A stretch of DNA of 64,000 nt from the NCBI RefSeq assembly GCF_002775205.1, contig NC_036447.1, positions 13,002,501-13,066,500 of the forward strand, written 5' to 3'. Shown one piece after another: positions 37,848 through 51,961 of this stretch. The notes under the pieces were generated by a model. The model was not told where the DNA came from. It did no database searches and saw nothing but the letters and a program-made list of their open reading frames with translations. The position numbers and the translations under genes are program-made. The stretch is from Xiphophorus maculatus. Lineage: Eukaryota > Chordata > Actinopteri > Cyprinodontiformes > Poeciliidae. Position 1 is the stretch's first letter. Every line of letters begins with the position of its first letter.

Positions 37848-40800
37848 TGAAAAGTAAAAGAATCAATTTGTTGAAGTGATCAGCAATAAGTCCAGAAATC
37901 TACTTAGCTTAAATGATAGAAATTGTGCAAAAACAAATGTGCAAACTCCCCCACAACAATGTCCATACAGTCATACACAGGATGGGATGTTTATTACAGA
38001 TTATTGCTACAAAATGTGGTTTCACAAGATGTTGCTTTGTCATGTTTGCTTTGTTTTCTGTTTCTGCATTTTGGATTAGTTTATATTAAACAATCCCACT
38101 GTGCAATCTAGTGTTGTATATGAGGAGTCCTTTTATATTTTGTGTGAGATCAAATATAATCAAATCAGCCTGTTGGTTGTCTTATCACACCTATTGTATT
38201 GCTTTGGAAAAAACAGCTGCAAATGGTGTTTTCATCTCATTTTGTTGTTCATTCAGTTCTAAAAATATAAGTAGAGCATGCTTAAGACTTGTTTATATGT
38301 AACATTGATGAAGTAGAGTTTTTGTTCAGCTCCTGTGAGGATAGCAGGGTACCCAAACAGATGCTGGGGTTCGATAGAAATCAGTGTGAAAGAAAATGAT
38401 AAACTTCTTCAACCACAAATGTCATACTACTAGGGGTAGTAGTTGCTGCTGACCATAAAACAACTCTGAATCTCTCAAACGTATATTTTCCTTTGTTTGA
38501 TCTAACTTGATGTACTGTTGCATGTTTGATGTTGAGGTTTGGACCTTGAGGACCTCTTATCTGGGCTGAATTAAACAAATCCAGCTCATAAACCGAGTGT
38601 ATCTCGGTTTTTGAGCCACACTCATAAACCGAATGATGAGTGTGGCTGGCAGGTGGAGCCTTATCTCTATCCTACAGCAGCTTGGTGGACTCAGGACAAA
38701 GTAAGCAGTGTATGAAAGAGCATGGAAGCTTCTAGATTAAATAAAAACTTAATTTGGTGCTTTGTTTGTTTAGTGCTGCTGTAATTTCTAAATATGAAGA
38801 GCCCACGGCTAAAATACATACTTTTGTTGACAGTGAATAGCACATCACTGATTAGCATATTTTGTTGGTGGCAAAAACCTACATTAACTTGAAAGCTAAC
38901 AGCATCGATAGCAGCACTACCTCAGGAAAAGATGCTGCTCAGCTGCCTAGAGTGCCAGAAATCTCATTAGTCATAACTGCTTTAAAGGACATTGAAGGTT
39001 CAAGCTAGCAGACAGTGAATTAATGAATTAGCTCTTCATTTATGAATATCCATAAATATCCCCAGGAAAGCATACTTATATTTGGAGAACTCAACTCCTC
39101 CTTCCAAACCGCCCATAAAACATTACAGGTTGGCGTTGCATGATCATTTCAGCAAAGATGTTGAAAGTCAGGTTTTATCACTGTATTTGGTCAAGATAAA
39201 GCAGATTTCAGTCACTTTACAGTCAGCTTGCAGATTTCTTCTAAATATTCAAAAGAAAATGCAGCTTGAGAAGCTGAAATAGTTTGGTGCAATGCTACGA
39301 GACTGGCTGGTATCCATGAGGGCCATTTATTTTGACATTGTTGATTGGCCAAGAATAAGGAACAGACTTTAGCTTTTGTGGTAATGCTGAGACAGTTTTC
39401 ACTCTATGAATGAATGCATGTTAATAAAATTGGTGTTTGAACTATTAAAATAGGCAGTTATAAGTATTTTTTGAGAGGTTGTCAAGTATTTTTCGTCATC
39501 TTTGGTTCCTAACACGCACAAATACCTGGGATCCACAGAACCTCAGGAGTTGCTAGTCGATCTAAATTACTCCAAGAGCACTTCAATATCTCATCCAGGA
39601 GTTCAAGAAGCCAGAACAAATAAAAACCTGCAGGCCTCATTTACTCCATTACAGTATAAACATGTAAGGGGCAAATACTTTTTCACAACACTGCAAGGCA
39701 TTTATAGAAAATATCTGCATTAGAGATTACTCTCACTTGAAGGCCGTTTCAATTATTCATTGGACCAAACAGGTGCTTTGCTTTGTTCCACCTTAATCTG
39801 TCTTGCTGCACAGTTTGAAGCACCTGTCATAATCAGTGGACAGCAGACATCTATCATTTCCAACTCTGCTGTCAGAGGGCGTAATGAGGAACACAGCACA
39901 GCTGTGCAAGTGGCTGCAGGATAAAATGTGTGTCGGAGTTTTGGTGTAATAATAAGAGCGAAACCTTTCCCTGAGGCCAGAGTGTTTTCTCAGTGGTGAA
40001 GATTAATCACAAACCCTGTTGGATGTGTTGATGGTGTCGTTTTGGACATGGTGCTCCAGGATGTTTCTGGAGCTCTGCATCGCAGCAGAAATCCAGTACA
40101 GAAATCCAATAGAAATAATGAGACGACCTGTTAATTTTAGGGATTTAGCGCAAGATCTTAACGCACAGGCGAGGTTCAATAGACCTGCACGGCATTGTAT
40201 GAAGAATTAGTTTTATTCTTTACATCACGTTGTCAATGTGATGATAAAATTAATCATCACCTCTGCTGTTGTTCAACCTATACATGCCAGAGGAAAGTGA
40301 ACACAGTTTGAACAGATTCAACAGTTGGACTTTAGTTGACAGCTGTATTGTTTTAGAAAGATTAATTCCATCATTATTTTGACGCATGTCTTCCTAAGTT
40401 TAAATAAAACATTTACCGGTAAATACATTTAAATAAAACTAAGCTATGAATCTAATTGCCTAAGAAACTACTCCATGCCTAAATATTCATATTGTTTTGT
40501 ACAAACCCTCTATTTTATATGTACTATCATAGGATAAAATAAATTAATTTAATCTATTCCGTGGTCTACTCAGAATCAGAGTCCTGCTTTGGTCCAGGCT
40601 GAAACGTCTATTGACTTGACTGACATATGTTTTCTTTTTATTGATCCCTGTCTTCCCTTTAGGTTATACATCAATGAAGGTGACCCGGGTCTATTCGACT
40701 CAACCTGCTATTAAATCGGCATATGAGAGTGAAATCCATTTGTAAATAAATTGATGTCATGGACTGTCATTTAATTTAGTAAAGACATTAAAGATTCAGA

Positions 40801-41429
40801 TACATACCGTTGGACATTTCGACTGCCAAAACTGCAATTAAATTACTTGGCCCCTATGATGCTTATTCATGCTTTAAGTAAGACATTAATTTAAGGTTAT
40901 GCAGAAAGCATTTGATGATCACATGAAGGTAAACCAGGATCTTTTTTTAATGCAAGTGTTAAAAATACTTCAGCCACAATTATGATAAATAGGTAAAAGG
41001 ACAGAATAAAAAGTATGAATATTGGGAAATAGAGTGAGTATATTTATCTTTTCAATACAGGGAGGGCGGAGAAGGATGTGGAAGAGGAGGGCTGACAATG
41101 AGGTGATTTAGAGCTGTGTCAGCAACTAGGCGTCGTCTGGCTCTCCTGAGGCGAAGCCGCTGCGAAGCTTTATGACTTTTTATGGAGAAATTATGATCTT
41201 TCATGACAGGATTATCATTATGAGCAATACTTTAGAGGTGATAAAGAGCTTCAGACTGCTCTAATCCATGTGTCTGTCTGAACCACGGAGCTTCATTGTT
41301 CTCATTCTGCTCTTCCTTTTTTCCCCCATCAACCAATGAGTGAATTCACGTGCAGTCTTGATCCTGGCCTGATGTGTGGATTCTCATCTTTCAGCCTGGG
41401 CTTTAAGCTGAAGGCTGCAGAAAAAACAG

Positions 41430-41637
41430 CTTCTTTCTTTTTTTTCTTTCTTTTTTTAGGTTTTGTTAGCTCTAGTGGCCTTTATTTGAAAATAGTTCGA
41501 CAGGAAACAGGGTAATCAGAGAGGGGGAAGACATGCGGCAAATGTTGCCAGGCCGGGAATCAAACCTGCGACCACCGCTACGCGGACTAAGGCCTCAATA
41601 CGTGGGTTGTGCTTTGCCCCTGCGCCACCACAGCATC
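41430..41637 (-). mobile_element. tRNA-derived SINE
   Basis: Read on the minus strand, the head contains an A-box-like TGGCGCAGGGG and a B-box-like GGTTTGATTCC (consensus GGTTCGANNCC), followed by a body and an A-rich tail at 41460-41430. Sequences of this form (GTGGCGCAG ... GGGAATCAAACC on the other strand) are abundant in teleost genomes. Confidence 0.75.
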
Positions 41638-42399
41638 CTGGACATCGTTTTCATTGTGAAAGAATGACATCAGCACTAAATTGGACTAATATGAGGTGAA
41701 TTCCCAGGCAGCACCAGTCATGCATCTCTCTATGTTTCTCTCTTCTCCTCTAACCTTTCCAGTGAGAAAATGCCATGTCAATAAAAGCTTTTTAACACAA
41801 GAAAATAAAAATCAATGTGCCCCTGCTGCACCTTTTTTTCCCTCTTGAGCTAAGTGCTTCTGCATCAGCGCTCAAGCTATTTGCTTGGCAAGAGACAGGT
41901 TAAAAAAATCTAAATCTAAAGCACATTATCTGCAATTTTGCATACTTTACACTGACATTAAAACACAAATGAGTTAAAGTCCTGAGGACGGTAATGTATG
42001 TTAACTTGAAAACTTCACAGTTTAAAAAGGTTTATTGGTCACAATTCACACCATCAGTTTTTATGGTACCGAGTGGAAATCAAGGCTTCCAGGCTGTGTT
42101 GCAATAAAATGGCCAATAAAGATCCCACCATAAAAACAATACAAACACAGTCAATCCATTTATATAAAAAAGGCTCAGTAAAAAACAAAGATGACACATC
42201 AGGCCCTGGGTCTAGGTTGGCTAGGTAGATTGTAAAACAAAAACATTTTTTAATTTGCCAATCAGGAAGTTTTATGTTTGAAAGATGGATATTTTCACTC
42301 TTTAATGACGAGATAAAACATATACTGCGTTTCAGTTTCAAAACATCCCAATTTAATGTCATAGTTTTCATATTAATACATACTTTTGTTGTTATTTTG

Positions 42400-43040
42400 A
42401 GTTGTTTCATTTATTGATTCTAGTTTTATTCTGCTAGTTCCTTAGTCCCTTTCTTTGATTAGATCAATCTTGCTTCTGTTTAGTTCAGTCCTTAGTGTTT
42501 CTAGTTTATTATCTTTATTTCTGGTCTCTAGTTATTCCTTGTTATTTTAGTTTCTTACACAAAATCTTTAGCGTTAGATTTATTTCCTAGTCGCTTGTGT
42601 ACTCTCCTTCACCCCTGTGACATTTCCTCTCTCTTCATCTTGCCTGCAGAAAAAAACTGCTTTTTTTTCTGCAGCTTTTGAGAGGCTCCAGGAGAGATTT
42701 CATAACCAGAAGTGAAGTCTGTTCTCCGAACTGCAAACCATTTTCTGATTAGCCATATTTTCCTTTTTCAATTATCAACCACCCCAATATATACACATAT
42801 ATATATATATATATACAATTCATTCTCAGTTCCTCATTGCTGGTTCCTCCCATTACATTCTCGTCAGTACCCTGCCATCCTTTTTTTCTAAGATTTATTA
42901 TTTTGGTTCTGCTCTGGCTCCTTCGGTTCTCTGTGATTTTTGTAAGCTTTTTTGGTTCATAATTTTTTTATTAAATCTTCTAGACTACTCATCGTCTCAT
43001 TCTGACACATTTGGGTCGACCAACAAACACATCATGACAT
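42400..43040 (+). mobile_element. Retroelement 3' tail (copy 1)
   Basis: T-rich sequence with TAGTTTATTATCTTTATTTC-type words, ending ACATTTGGGTCGACC ... ATCATGACAT. The same pattern and ending recur at 50690-51220. It resembles the 3' ends of fish LINE-like elements; the family is not determined. Confidence 0.45.
42662..42723. repeat. 62-bp perfect direct repeat, copy 1
   Basis: Identical to 43640-43701, 978 bp away. Its left side also forms a hairpin with the preceding CTGCAGAAAAAA. Confidence 0.9.
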
Positions 43041-43639
43041 ATTCAGTATGAAACTATCAACCATCTGTACTTATGATAAAGCATGTATTGGAAATGATAT
43101 AAAAAATCTTGCACAAATAGTTGAAGAACACATTTGTTTTTCATCCTATAGATATCTGTAGAGCTGTCATAGATTTGTTTTGTTTTTTGTTCTTTCACCA
43201 TTTTTTTAAAGATATACCACAGATATTTTTAAAGTTCGGTTTACTGTAGTTTTGTGTGACTCAATAAAACCAACTCTTATGTTGATTATATTGCCATATG
43301 TTTAAATATCCATATTGAATTCAACTCAGTAGTTTATGTTTCTGGAAACTTTGTATAACATTACATTCTCATTTATTCTGGCTTTGATCTGTTTTTCTTT
43401 AATCAAGCCAAAAAACTGTAGCAGGAAGTCACTCCCGCTGACCACTACCAGCAGTAGTCAGCATAAAATGATCATAGTCAGTGACCTCCTGCTGGTAGAG
43501 TATTTATTTAAAATTATTTCAGCGCATTTCATGCAATAGACAATGAATAGAATAAAGAAAACTACCCTAACTCTTCTGTTGTGGATGATTGTTATGATCT
43601 TTGGGTGTTTATGAGTTTGCATACTATTTGAGTTTTCTG

Positions 43640-43701
43640 TTTTTTTCTGCAGCTTTTGAGAGGCTCCAGGAGAGATTTCATAACCAGAAGTGAAGTCTGT
43701 T
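43640..43701. repeat. 62-bp perfect direct repeat, copy 2
   Basis: Identical to 42662-42723; flanks on both sides differ. Confidence 0.9.
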
Positions 43702-44502
43702 GTAACTTCCAGAAATATTTACAACATTTAAATGTAACTGAAACGTTTAAATGGGATGAAAATTTTCAAAGAGAAGCATCTTGAGCTGATGTCCAAACCT
43801 GGATTGTGGTTCTAGTCCAGCATAGCCTGTTAGATCATGGAGTTCACCTTATCTTCAGGTTTTTGGCTGCTGGATAATGATCATTTTGAGTGTTTTGTTG
43901 CCCATAAACATCAGTGACCCATGTCTGTTGCCAGCCAGATTTTTCTTCTTTGAGTTACAAATATGTCCATATAACTGCAACATTCCATCTGCAGTTTTAT
44001 AAATATATGATTAAATATTTTACCATCACAATTTTAGCTTTATCAAGTTTCAAATCAAGTTTCAAATAACCGTCATATTATTTACTACTCAAGAAATGAA
44101 AATCAAGTTTCTGCCAGACATTAACATTGAATACACATCTGAGAAAATAAGATGTGAATCATTCTTTTTAGCAGAATTGCTTTGTGATTTAAAATTTCAG
44201 AGGCAGACGGGGTTTTTATGCATCGTCTCCTGTTAGAAGGTGGCATGAATTTAATTGTGTGCTTGATCAAACAATTTCACCCAAAAGATCTTGACCGTAG
44301 GTTTGTCTTCAGTCTCCAGGCTTTCTTTGCCACTTGTTAAATGCTTTATAGTCTCTGGACAAGTTAATTTGTCTTTCCCGCAGTCCGTTCACCAGATGCA
44401 TGCTAAAAGCTCCTTTGTGTTTGAACAGTGGGATCTGATGGCCATTTATGCACTGATGAGCTGCAGCTTCAGCCTCCTCCAAATGCTCCCCCTCCTGTAA
44501 TT

Positions 44503-44543
44503 AAGCATTAATCAGCAGAGTCACCTACTGCTGATTAATGCTT
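44503..44543. repeat. Perfect 16-bp hairpin, 9-nt loop
   Basis: Arms 44503-44518 and 44528-44543 are exact reverse complements. Confidence 0.95.
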
Positions 44544-46294
44544 CGTCTACGTCTCCAAGACCTCGCCTCGCCCCGATCATTACTCCTCATCTTCATTCTG
44601 AGCTTGTCTTCCATTCCATTTCCTTTTATCCAAAACCTAAACCAAAGTTATACTCTAAGATATTGATATACAGAGGGCATGTTGACAAAACATCTACACA
44701 CTTTGCTGTAAAAAATATTAGAAACGCTGTTTTGTTTTTTTACAACATCCATAAGTTTTAGATCGTCTAACAAATTTTAATATCAGACAAATATCAGCAG
44801 AGTAAAAACAAAAAAGCAGTTTTCAGAGGATTTTATTTATTTAGGGAAAAATGTATCTAAAGCAACCTTACTTCAAAGAGTAATATGTTATTGTTTTTTA
44901 TAGCCACTTTCCTGTAATGAATGAAATAATAATTTTGAAACAGCAATGCATTTAGTCAGGTTATGTCTGTCTGGCATTAAAACTAGTCTGATGATCTGAA
45001 ACAGTTGTGTGACCAAAAAAGCTAAATCTTGTAGAATCTGTAAAGGGAGAATCCGCAGTCCTCATTGATCCACTCATTGAATATCTTTGAAGTGTTTTAT
45101 TTCCTGACCACTCCAGATGAAAAGTAGCTTAAGGTTAAATGCTGCTAATTTTAATCTCACACTTACAAGTATATTTAGACATGCCGCTACATTTGCATTC
45201 AGGTGGGTTCCCCATAACGCATCTATCATTTACATATTTTCTTGTCAGCTCTAGGCTTGAATATATAGTGTGCTGTGTATTACCAAGATTAATACTGTAC
45301 TGTTGTTGCTTGGCTCGCATGTTTACATTGTGGGTTGAATTTATCCTGTTTACTGATTCAGTGGGTGGAAAGAAATTGTCTCTTTTTGTCAAATACTGCT
45401 TTGGAAAGCTGTCGTCTTCGTTTGAAGTGGAATATGGATCATGAATCTTGTCCTGCTTGTAATAATATGCTGCATTTCTGTAATACCGATGAAGGAAAAA
45501 CCTTCAAATACAGATGTTTTTCTTCATGCCTGTTCTTCCTTTTCTCATTAATCTCTGTCAGGTCTATTTCGGTTTTTCCGGTATACAATAGTGAGAGCAA
45601 ACCAGAAATACATCACTCTGAAACACTCACAAAAGGTTGAGAATTGATCTGGAATTGATCACTTGTCTACTAGCTCATTAGATGCTTGAATAGGGGTTTT
45701 GTGGGCAGAGTCTACTTTTTAAGTAAGATTCAGGCCCAACATTTTGCTATGTGTTCAACCACAGTTAGAATATGAATGGATTTTGTTTTATTCTTCATGT
45801 TCAGTTTGTCTGTCTGTCCATCCACCTGCTCTGATGACAAGCTTTTGGATCATCGTTAGTGAAAGTTGTGACCTTTCTTTCTCTGATTGATGAAATAATC
45901 TGTTTGGTAATGCACATCCTAATACAAGGGCTAAAATGTTCACACTATTAAAGGCGGTTTGTGCCAAAAGGAAAAGTATCCAGAGAAGAAAATTTGACAA
46001 TCAGTCTTGGATTTCATGATTTCTTTAGAGAAGTATATTTGTTTTAGACTAATAGTTTGAAACGCCAGTTGCTGACCTTAAATTAGTTTTAAAAACTTTT
46101 GAAATTGAGGTGCATTTGTAAATCATGAAGCTCAGTTCAAAATGACAAACTAATGATGATACTAGCCCTACTTAACATAGCCCTGCTTCTTAAATTACCA
46201 TCTCTTGGAGGTTACTCTAACTTCCTTTGAAGCTACAAAGTAGTTCTCTGGAACTGGACTGCCCTTAAACTTTGAGGAAATGTACGTTGGAAAT

Positions 46295-46403
46295 GTACCA
46301 ATGCAATTGGTACATTTGTATTGTACCAATTGTACAATACATTTGTAAAATACAAATGTATTGTACAATTGGTACAATACAAATATACCAATTGTATTGG
46401 TAC
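46295..46403. repeat. Large palindrome: 53-bp arms, 3-nt loop
   Basis: The inner 34 bp of each arm (46314-46347 and 46351-46384) are exact reverse complements around AAA. The outer 19 bp (46295-46313 and 46385-46403) match with two differences. Each arm itself contains smaller GTACCAATTG-type palindromes. Confidence 0.97.
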
Positions 46404-46429
46404 TGTGAGACATAGTGGACATTACCCTG

Positions 46430-46970
46430 GAACTTTCATAGAACTCAGTGGACACTTTCTTGGAACTTGCTGATTATTTTTCAAGAAATTATTATTAAAA
46501 ATTCTTCTGGAACTTACTGGATACTTTCCCAGATCATATTCAATACCTGCCTGAACAATCCTGATCACCTTTCTGGAATTTTCCAAAATGCTCCTGGAAT
46601 TTTTCCTGGAACTTATTAGGTAGCTTCCTTCAACTTTATGGCTGCTTTTCTGGGATTTACTTTTTTTAAAAATATTCACTGGATATCTTTTCAAAAGTTT
46701 CCTGCAATTCACAGCAAACATTTCTGGAACGTATTAATTTTTTAAAAAACTTTCTGAGAGCTTATTAAGTACACTCACAATTCTGAAGCATCCCAGAACT
46801 CTGGGATGCTTCAGATCCCAGAGTTCTAGGAACTCTGGGGGCACGTTCCTAGAATTTCCCAGTTCTTGGATAATTTCCACTGTTTATTTTTGTTATAATT
46901 ATTGGTTACATTCCTGGAACTTTGTCCTCACTCACTGGTTATTTCTGGAGCTTTTATACCAGGCACTTTC
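46430..46970. repeat. Degenerate minisatellite with CTGGAACTT core
   Basis: The words CTGGAACTT, CTGGATACTTT, CTGGAATTTT and close variants recur many times with irregular spacing. The minus-strand frame through this block is a translation of the repeat, not a gene. Confidence 0.7.
46782..46815. repeat. Perfect 16-bp hairpin, 2-nt loop
   Basis: Arms 46782-46797 and 46800-46815 are exact reverse complements around AC, inside the degenerate minisatellite. Confidence 0.95.
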
Positions 46971-49900
46971 CTGGATATTGACCAACGGATTCAGTTTTTC
47001 ATCTTAATGGGTCTATATGTAAAATTCTACACCAGAGGAAGCATATTTCATGCCTCATGTTTGAATTTTTTCCCCCATGTACAGATGGTAAACTAACACA
47101 GGCCTCTATACAGTGATGTCTCTCACAGAAGACACTCCAAGCTTTTTCACACCATTTTTTTGCCGTCTGTAGCTCTGGTTAGCTTAGACAGAAGGTGCAA
47201 CGTAAACCATAGTAAGAGGAAAAAAAAGTGTTTATCATCCTGGAAATCTTTTTTAGCATGTCCTCTAATTAAATTTCATACACCATTGAGCACTGATTTG
47301 TATGAATGGTTTCTGTAGTGGAATGAGATATGGTTGGATAAATCCCTCACTACTGAAACTTACACATGATGCTTGGGAATCATCAGTATGTAGTAATTAA
47401 AAATCATATCTGCCTCAGTAAAAAAAATATTATCAGTCTCAAGTCTTTAAATATCTTTCTATCTGGACAGTAAATGGCAGAGAGCCTAAATTATAAACAT
47501 TCTGAAAGAGGTGAGAGGAAGATATCATGGATATATCAGATTTATTAACACTTTACCTGGGAATTGAGTGATCATATTAGATCTAGTCTCTAAAATAATC
47601 AATGTTTAAGCTGTTAATAATCACAATATAAAAAAATAACTAAGAAGCCATTAACAAACAACCAAACATGGACTCATACTGACTGGATTCTAACTGTTGG
47701 AGAAAGCACTTTTAAGTTTTATTTAGTTGGCAAAAGTCTAACTTACATGATCAAATGGCTTCTCTCTCTCTCACTGACTGATTGACTGTCAGGAGTCTGA
47801 GAAAAGGTTTAAATGGTCGCAACGCGTTCCAGTATTACTGCTGTTTTGGGACAGATGCTGTTTACTTTTTGAGAACGGCCCTGGGGATTCTTGCTCCAGA
47901 TGCAGCCAGGTGTCTCGGCCTTGACCTTTTTGGTTGTAAAGGATCGCCAGCAATAGCTGGTGAGAATACTGGAAGGATGTAATTCACAAATGTAAACAAT
48001 CTGAAAAACTATCTTCCTGAAAGCTCAAAGAATGCTAACAAACTGGACCATAACAGACTCAATGACACAAATCAAAGTTTTTGTTGGGTCTCTGCTGGTC
48101 AGAGGTTCATCATTGTGTCTGAACCTCTGGCTTTCAGTGCAATCTCTACTTCTTCACTTTACTGACTTAGCTATCAGAACTACACAGAAGAAATTGTTTA
48201 TGTCACATCTGTACTAGAAAACTGTCAGGAAAAATAGATCCTACTTTTTTTTACAGAGTCTGTAAGGTATAAAAGATGAACAATGTCTGGGGGTACTTGG
48301 ACTGCTCTGAAATATTCTTACCTTGAGAGATGAACAAGGTCACATTCTGTTCAGTTTTAAGAGATTTTCAGTATTGTGTACAGAGAGTTTGTAAAGATCC
48401 ACAATCAAACAATTTCACAAAATGTTCCTCCAGAGTTTATTCTGCTATTTTCTTACTAGGAAAGCCTTTTGCACAGTAAGGAATTGAAACATTGATTATG
48501 TTTTTTCAGCGTGGCCTATGGCTCTCAGGTGGCCAGAAATGTGATTTTTAGTGCAATAAACTCCACAGGGTTCAGGGCTCTTTTGACAAAACCAACTGGC
48601 CCAGTGTTCTTTCTGACCTCCATGACATCGTCTATCACTTCGCTCATTAATATTTCACTTTATCCTCTGAAAGCCTACAAGCCTTACATGCTGTCAGGAA
48701 AAATGTCAGGGATTTAATCACACTGTTCTCAGCTTTCTCAACACTTTGACAGAAAATGTCTGAATACTTTTTGAATTGTTTGAGCATCACCTCAAAGAAT
48801 TCATCACAAGATCAAGGGATTGTCTGCTCCAGTGTGAAAGACTTTCTCTGTCTCTTTTGCTGCTCTCATTTCTGTGGGAGTGATGAGTTCTCGTTGGCTC
48901 ATGGCTGCGGGGCAGAGTAAATTATTAAGGCCTGCTCTTTATTTGTCCATAAATGCTGCCTCCCTCTGCCTTTCCATCTCCAAGTCCCACATGTTTTAAT
49001 CTTCCTCTCCTCACTCAACACTCTGCCCGTTTAGGGAAAGACTGAATAGGAAAAGAAGGCACTGTTTTCCTCCAGAGTGGATGGGAAAATACAGAGGTTG
49101 GGAAAATATCAAAAAGACAAATGAAGGCTGTGGTGGTGGACAGGAAGGAAGAAAAAAAATGACATGGGGAAATTGGAAAAAAAAGAGCTATGCAGACAGA
49201 GGTGCAGAATTGACAAAGGGGGAGTTTGGAAATGAATCCCCCTCTCAGGCTCTTTGTAATCCGCCACATCTGCAGGCTGCTGTGTTTTGAAACCCATGTT
49301 TGCCACAGAAAAACAGGCACTGGTGTTACAGCAACCGCTGACTGGACTCTGTGTGCTCTGTAAGCATCTGCTCACAAACTGAATCGGAGAGGCTGCCGTC
49401 ATTAAAGAGCTGTTAAACTGCCAAGTGTCTCAGGGAGGAGAGAAGACTGAAGGGAGGAGACACAGAGAGCTGAAAGAAAACAGAGTGTTGTTTTCATTTC
49501 CATCAATAATACAGGATATGTATCATCCCCTGTTGTGCACGGAGGCAAACTTCATGCCTCAGCAATTTTAACAACGTCTGACAAGCCCACACATGCCTGT
49601 GTTCCCACACACCCAAGCAAACAATAACCTGAGGATTAGGAACTGTTTGTGTCTGTCTGCAAACACAAATATAACTTATGTAAATGTAGGATTATTCCCT
49701 GAGGAAGTCTGGCAATAGAAAAGATGTGTTTTGTTTATTAGCACGCTTTATTTAGTTGCTGATGTTGCTCGAATCCTACAGGCAGCACTTGCTTTATCAT
49801 TTGAACCAAGATCTTCATCATCTGACCCTCTCTATTGTTAAACATATTAGGAATGTAGTTGTTCTCTCCTATTTGTACTGTATTGACCTTGGTATGATCT

Positions 49901-50689
49901 GAAAAGTACTACCAATGAATTGGACTACACAACATAGTTTAAAGATATAGCTTCTGCATTTATGTCATGAAACTGTGTAGTTATTTTGGTTTTATGGCTT
50001 CATATTTTAAAGCTACTAACCTGAATTTAACAAGAAATCAGACTCATTTTAGATTTTTTATTCTTTAAAATATGTCATCATGTGCTTTATTGTTTTGTGA
50101 TAAATTGTTACCAAAATCTCCAGATAACAATCGTCCACACAAATACAAAATTAGCCTGAAATGGTGATCCTCATAATCTTGTTCAACTGTTTTGTTTCTA
50201 TATACATTTAACAACAATGCTGGGAAAGACTGTTTTGTTAGAGATTTTAGACATTGTTGTATACTAGTTTGCAAGTCGATGTCCAATTCACACGGCTCAG
50301 TTGTGCTCCTCTTGTGTCAGAAGAAGCTTCCTCCTCCTGTTAAGCTGTCAATCACTCCCAGTTACAAATGGTTGATGTTCGTCAAGTAAGGCTGCAGAAA
50401 TCAATGCAAGAAGATACATTAGACACTGAGTCTTGACTTATTGACGGTCCTCGAAATATAGGTATAATATTCCTTGGCTTCTGTAAAATCATAAATCCAG
50501 CTGTGTTTTGTTTTTGTCAAAACAAATTATTGGAGAGTTGCAAAATTTAACCTAGTTTATAAAATCAGTTCAGCCATGTTAAAAAGAATTAATTCATTCA
50601 TAGTTCGCCAACTAAACCTTCTGTTCAAAGCTTAAACATGAACTAGATCTCGTTCATTTGCCACTATTTTTTCTTAAATTAAGTTTTAA

Positions 50690-51220
50690 AAAATATATGT
50701 GGGTTATTTTGGTTTTGGGTTTTTTCTGGTTTTATGTGTGTGATCTTTTATTGCATGTGTTAACCATAGTATTCTTTATTTGCTTTTTCCTTGTTTTTAC
50801 TGTATCAGTATGATCTTAGTTATTTTAGTTAGATCATGCTTATTCTTTATTCATTGTGTTTAGTTATTCCTTTTAGATTTATTTTCTTGTCTGTTCCACA
50901 GTTTATTTACTATTCCTTGTTCCTCTGGTTAATCGCTCTTATACTCTCCCCTCACAGCTGCACCCTGTTTTCTAATTAGTAGCGGTCTATTTTCTAGTAA
51001 TAAACCCCAGTATTTAACCATCTCTTCTTCACTCGCTGGATTCCTCTGTTACCTCCATGCAGCCTGCTCCCCATTTTGTTCCTGTTCTGACTTTCTGTGT
51101 TCTTGTATTTTGTAAGTCCTTATTTAATTATTTTTCATTAAATATTTTTCACCAACTCTCCACTCTGTCTAAATTTAATACATTTTGGGCTCAATTATCA
51201 CCACAAAATCATGACAATAT
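50690..51220 (+). mobile_element. Retroelement 3' tail (copy 2)
   Basis: T-rich body with TAGTTATTCCTTTTAGATTT-type words, a CTGCACCCTGTTTTCTAATTAG block and an ending ACATTTTGGGCTC ... AAATCATGACAA. Same layout and end as 42400-43040. Open frames inside are not genes. Confidence 0.45.
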
Positions 51221-51924
51221 GCAGGTCAAGATGCGATTCATCAGTCAGCATATTGATTATAAAAAGCATTTATAACCTACTTTAAAACTGTTCAATACTC
51301 TTCTTTAGTCTTTGCTCACATGAAGTGTATTTTATAATGGCTGGGTTCCCAAAGTATCTGCTTTCATTTACATATTATTATGCCTTTGTCATCATGACAC
51401 AGAAAAGTGAAACTCTGACTGAAAAGTGGCCCATTTAGTCTAAGCTTGTACTTGCATTGAGTTTCAATCTTTCCAGTTCTTACTGGCAGGATTTAGCAAA
51501 GGTTTTTTGCATTTGGACTGTTATTGCACAGTCAAAATCTCACAGTAAAACTAAATGGACACCAAATACCAAAAGCTGAAACTGTGTTGGGAGAAAGAAG
51601 GGAGAAATGCACTTGGCAGTGAAAAGGTCTTTTGTCTTTTGTAAAATCTTGATTTTATTAAATCACATTAGCTGAAAAAGTGTTCACTCAGGCAGCATCT
51701 GTGCTGTTGTTTCAGCTAGACTTGTCTGTGCAATTGTCTACTGTAAAATAAAGGTAGAACAGGATGCAGCTTCTCTATTCATCTCTGCAGTATTTCTCAG
51801 AGTACAAAAAATTAAATTTAATCTATTAGTTTGTATGGTTATGGCATGGGTCTTACTGAAGTACTTATTCTTACATTCAAGTGATGCTAAAGGCAAATTC
51901 AGAGCTGAATTGAATTAAGTATTC

Positions 51925-51961
51925 ATAGATGACAATCTGAATATGTCAGATTGTCATCTAT
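51925..51961. repeat. Perfect 16-bp hairpin, 5-nt loop
   Basis: Arms 51925-51940 and 51946-51961 are exact reverse complements around ATATG. Confidence 0.95.

Noticed and set aside
46422..46721. 99-codon minus-strand frame
   Set aside because: It runs through the CTGGAACTT minisatellite and its residues mirror the repeat period (RK, SSRK words); no domain or splice context.
47782..48717. Frames at 47782-47982 and 48511-48717 in the desert, the second after a possible acceptor
   Set aside because: I recognise no family motif, they cannot be joined with consistent splice sites, and they show no codon-level signal that I can judge by eye.
50940..51275. 72-codon plus frame beginning MQPAPHFVPVL
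   Set aside because: Lies in the retroelement 3' tail that recurs at 42400-43040; not a host gene.
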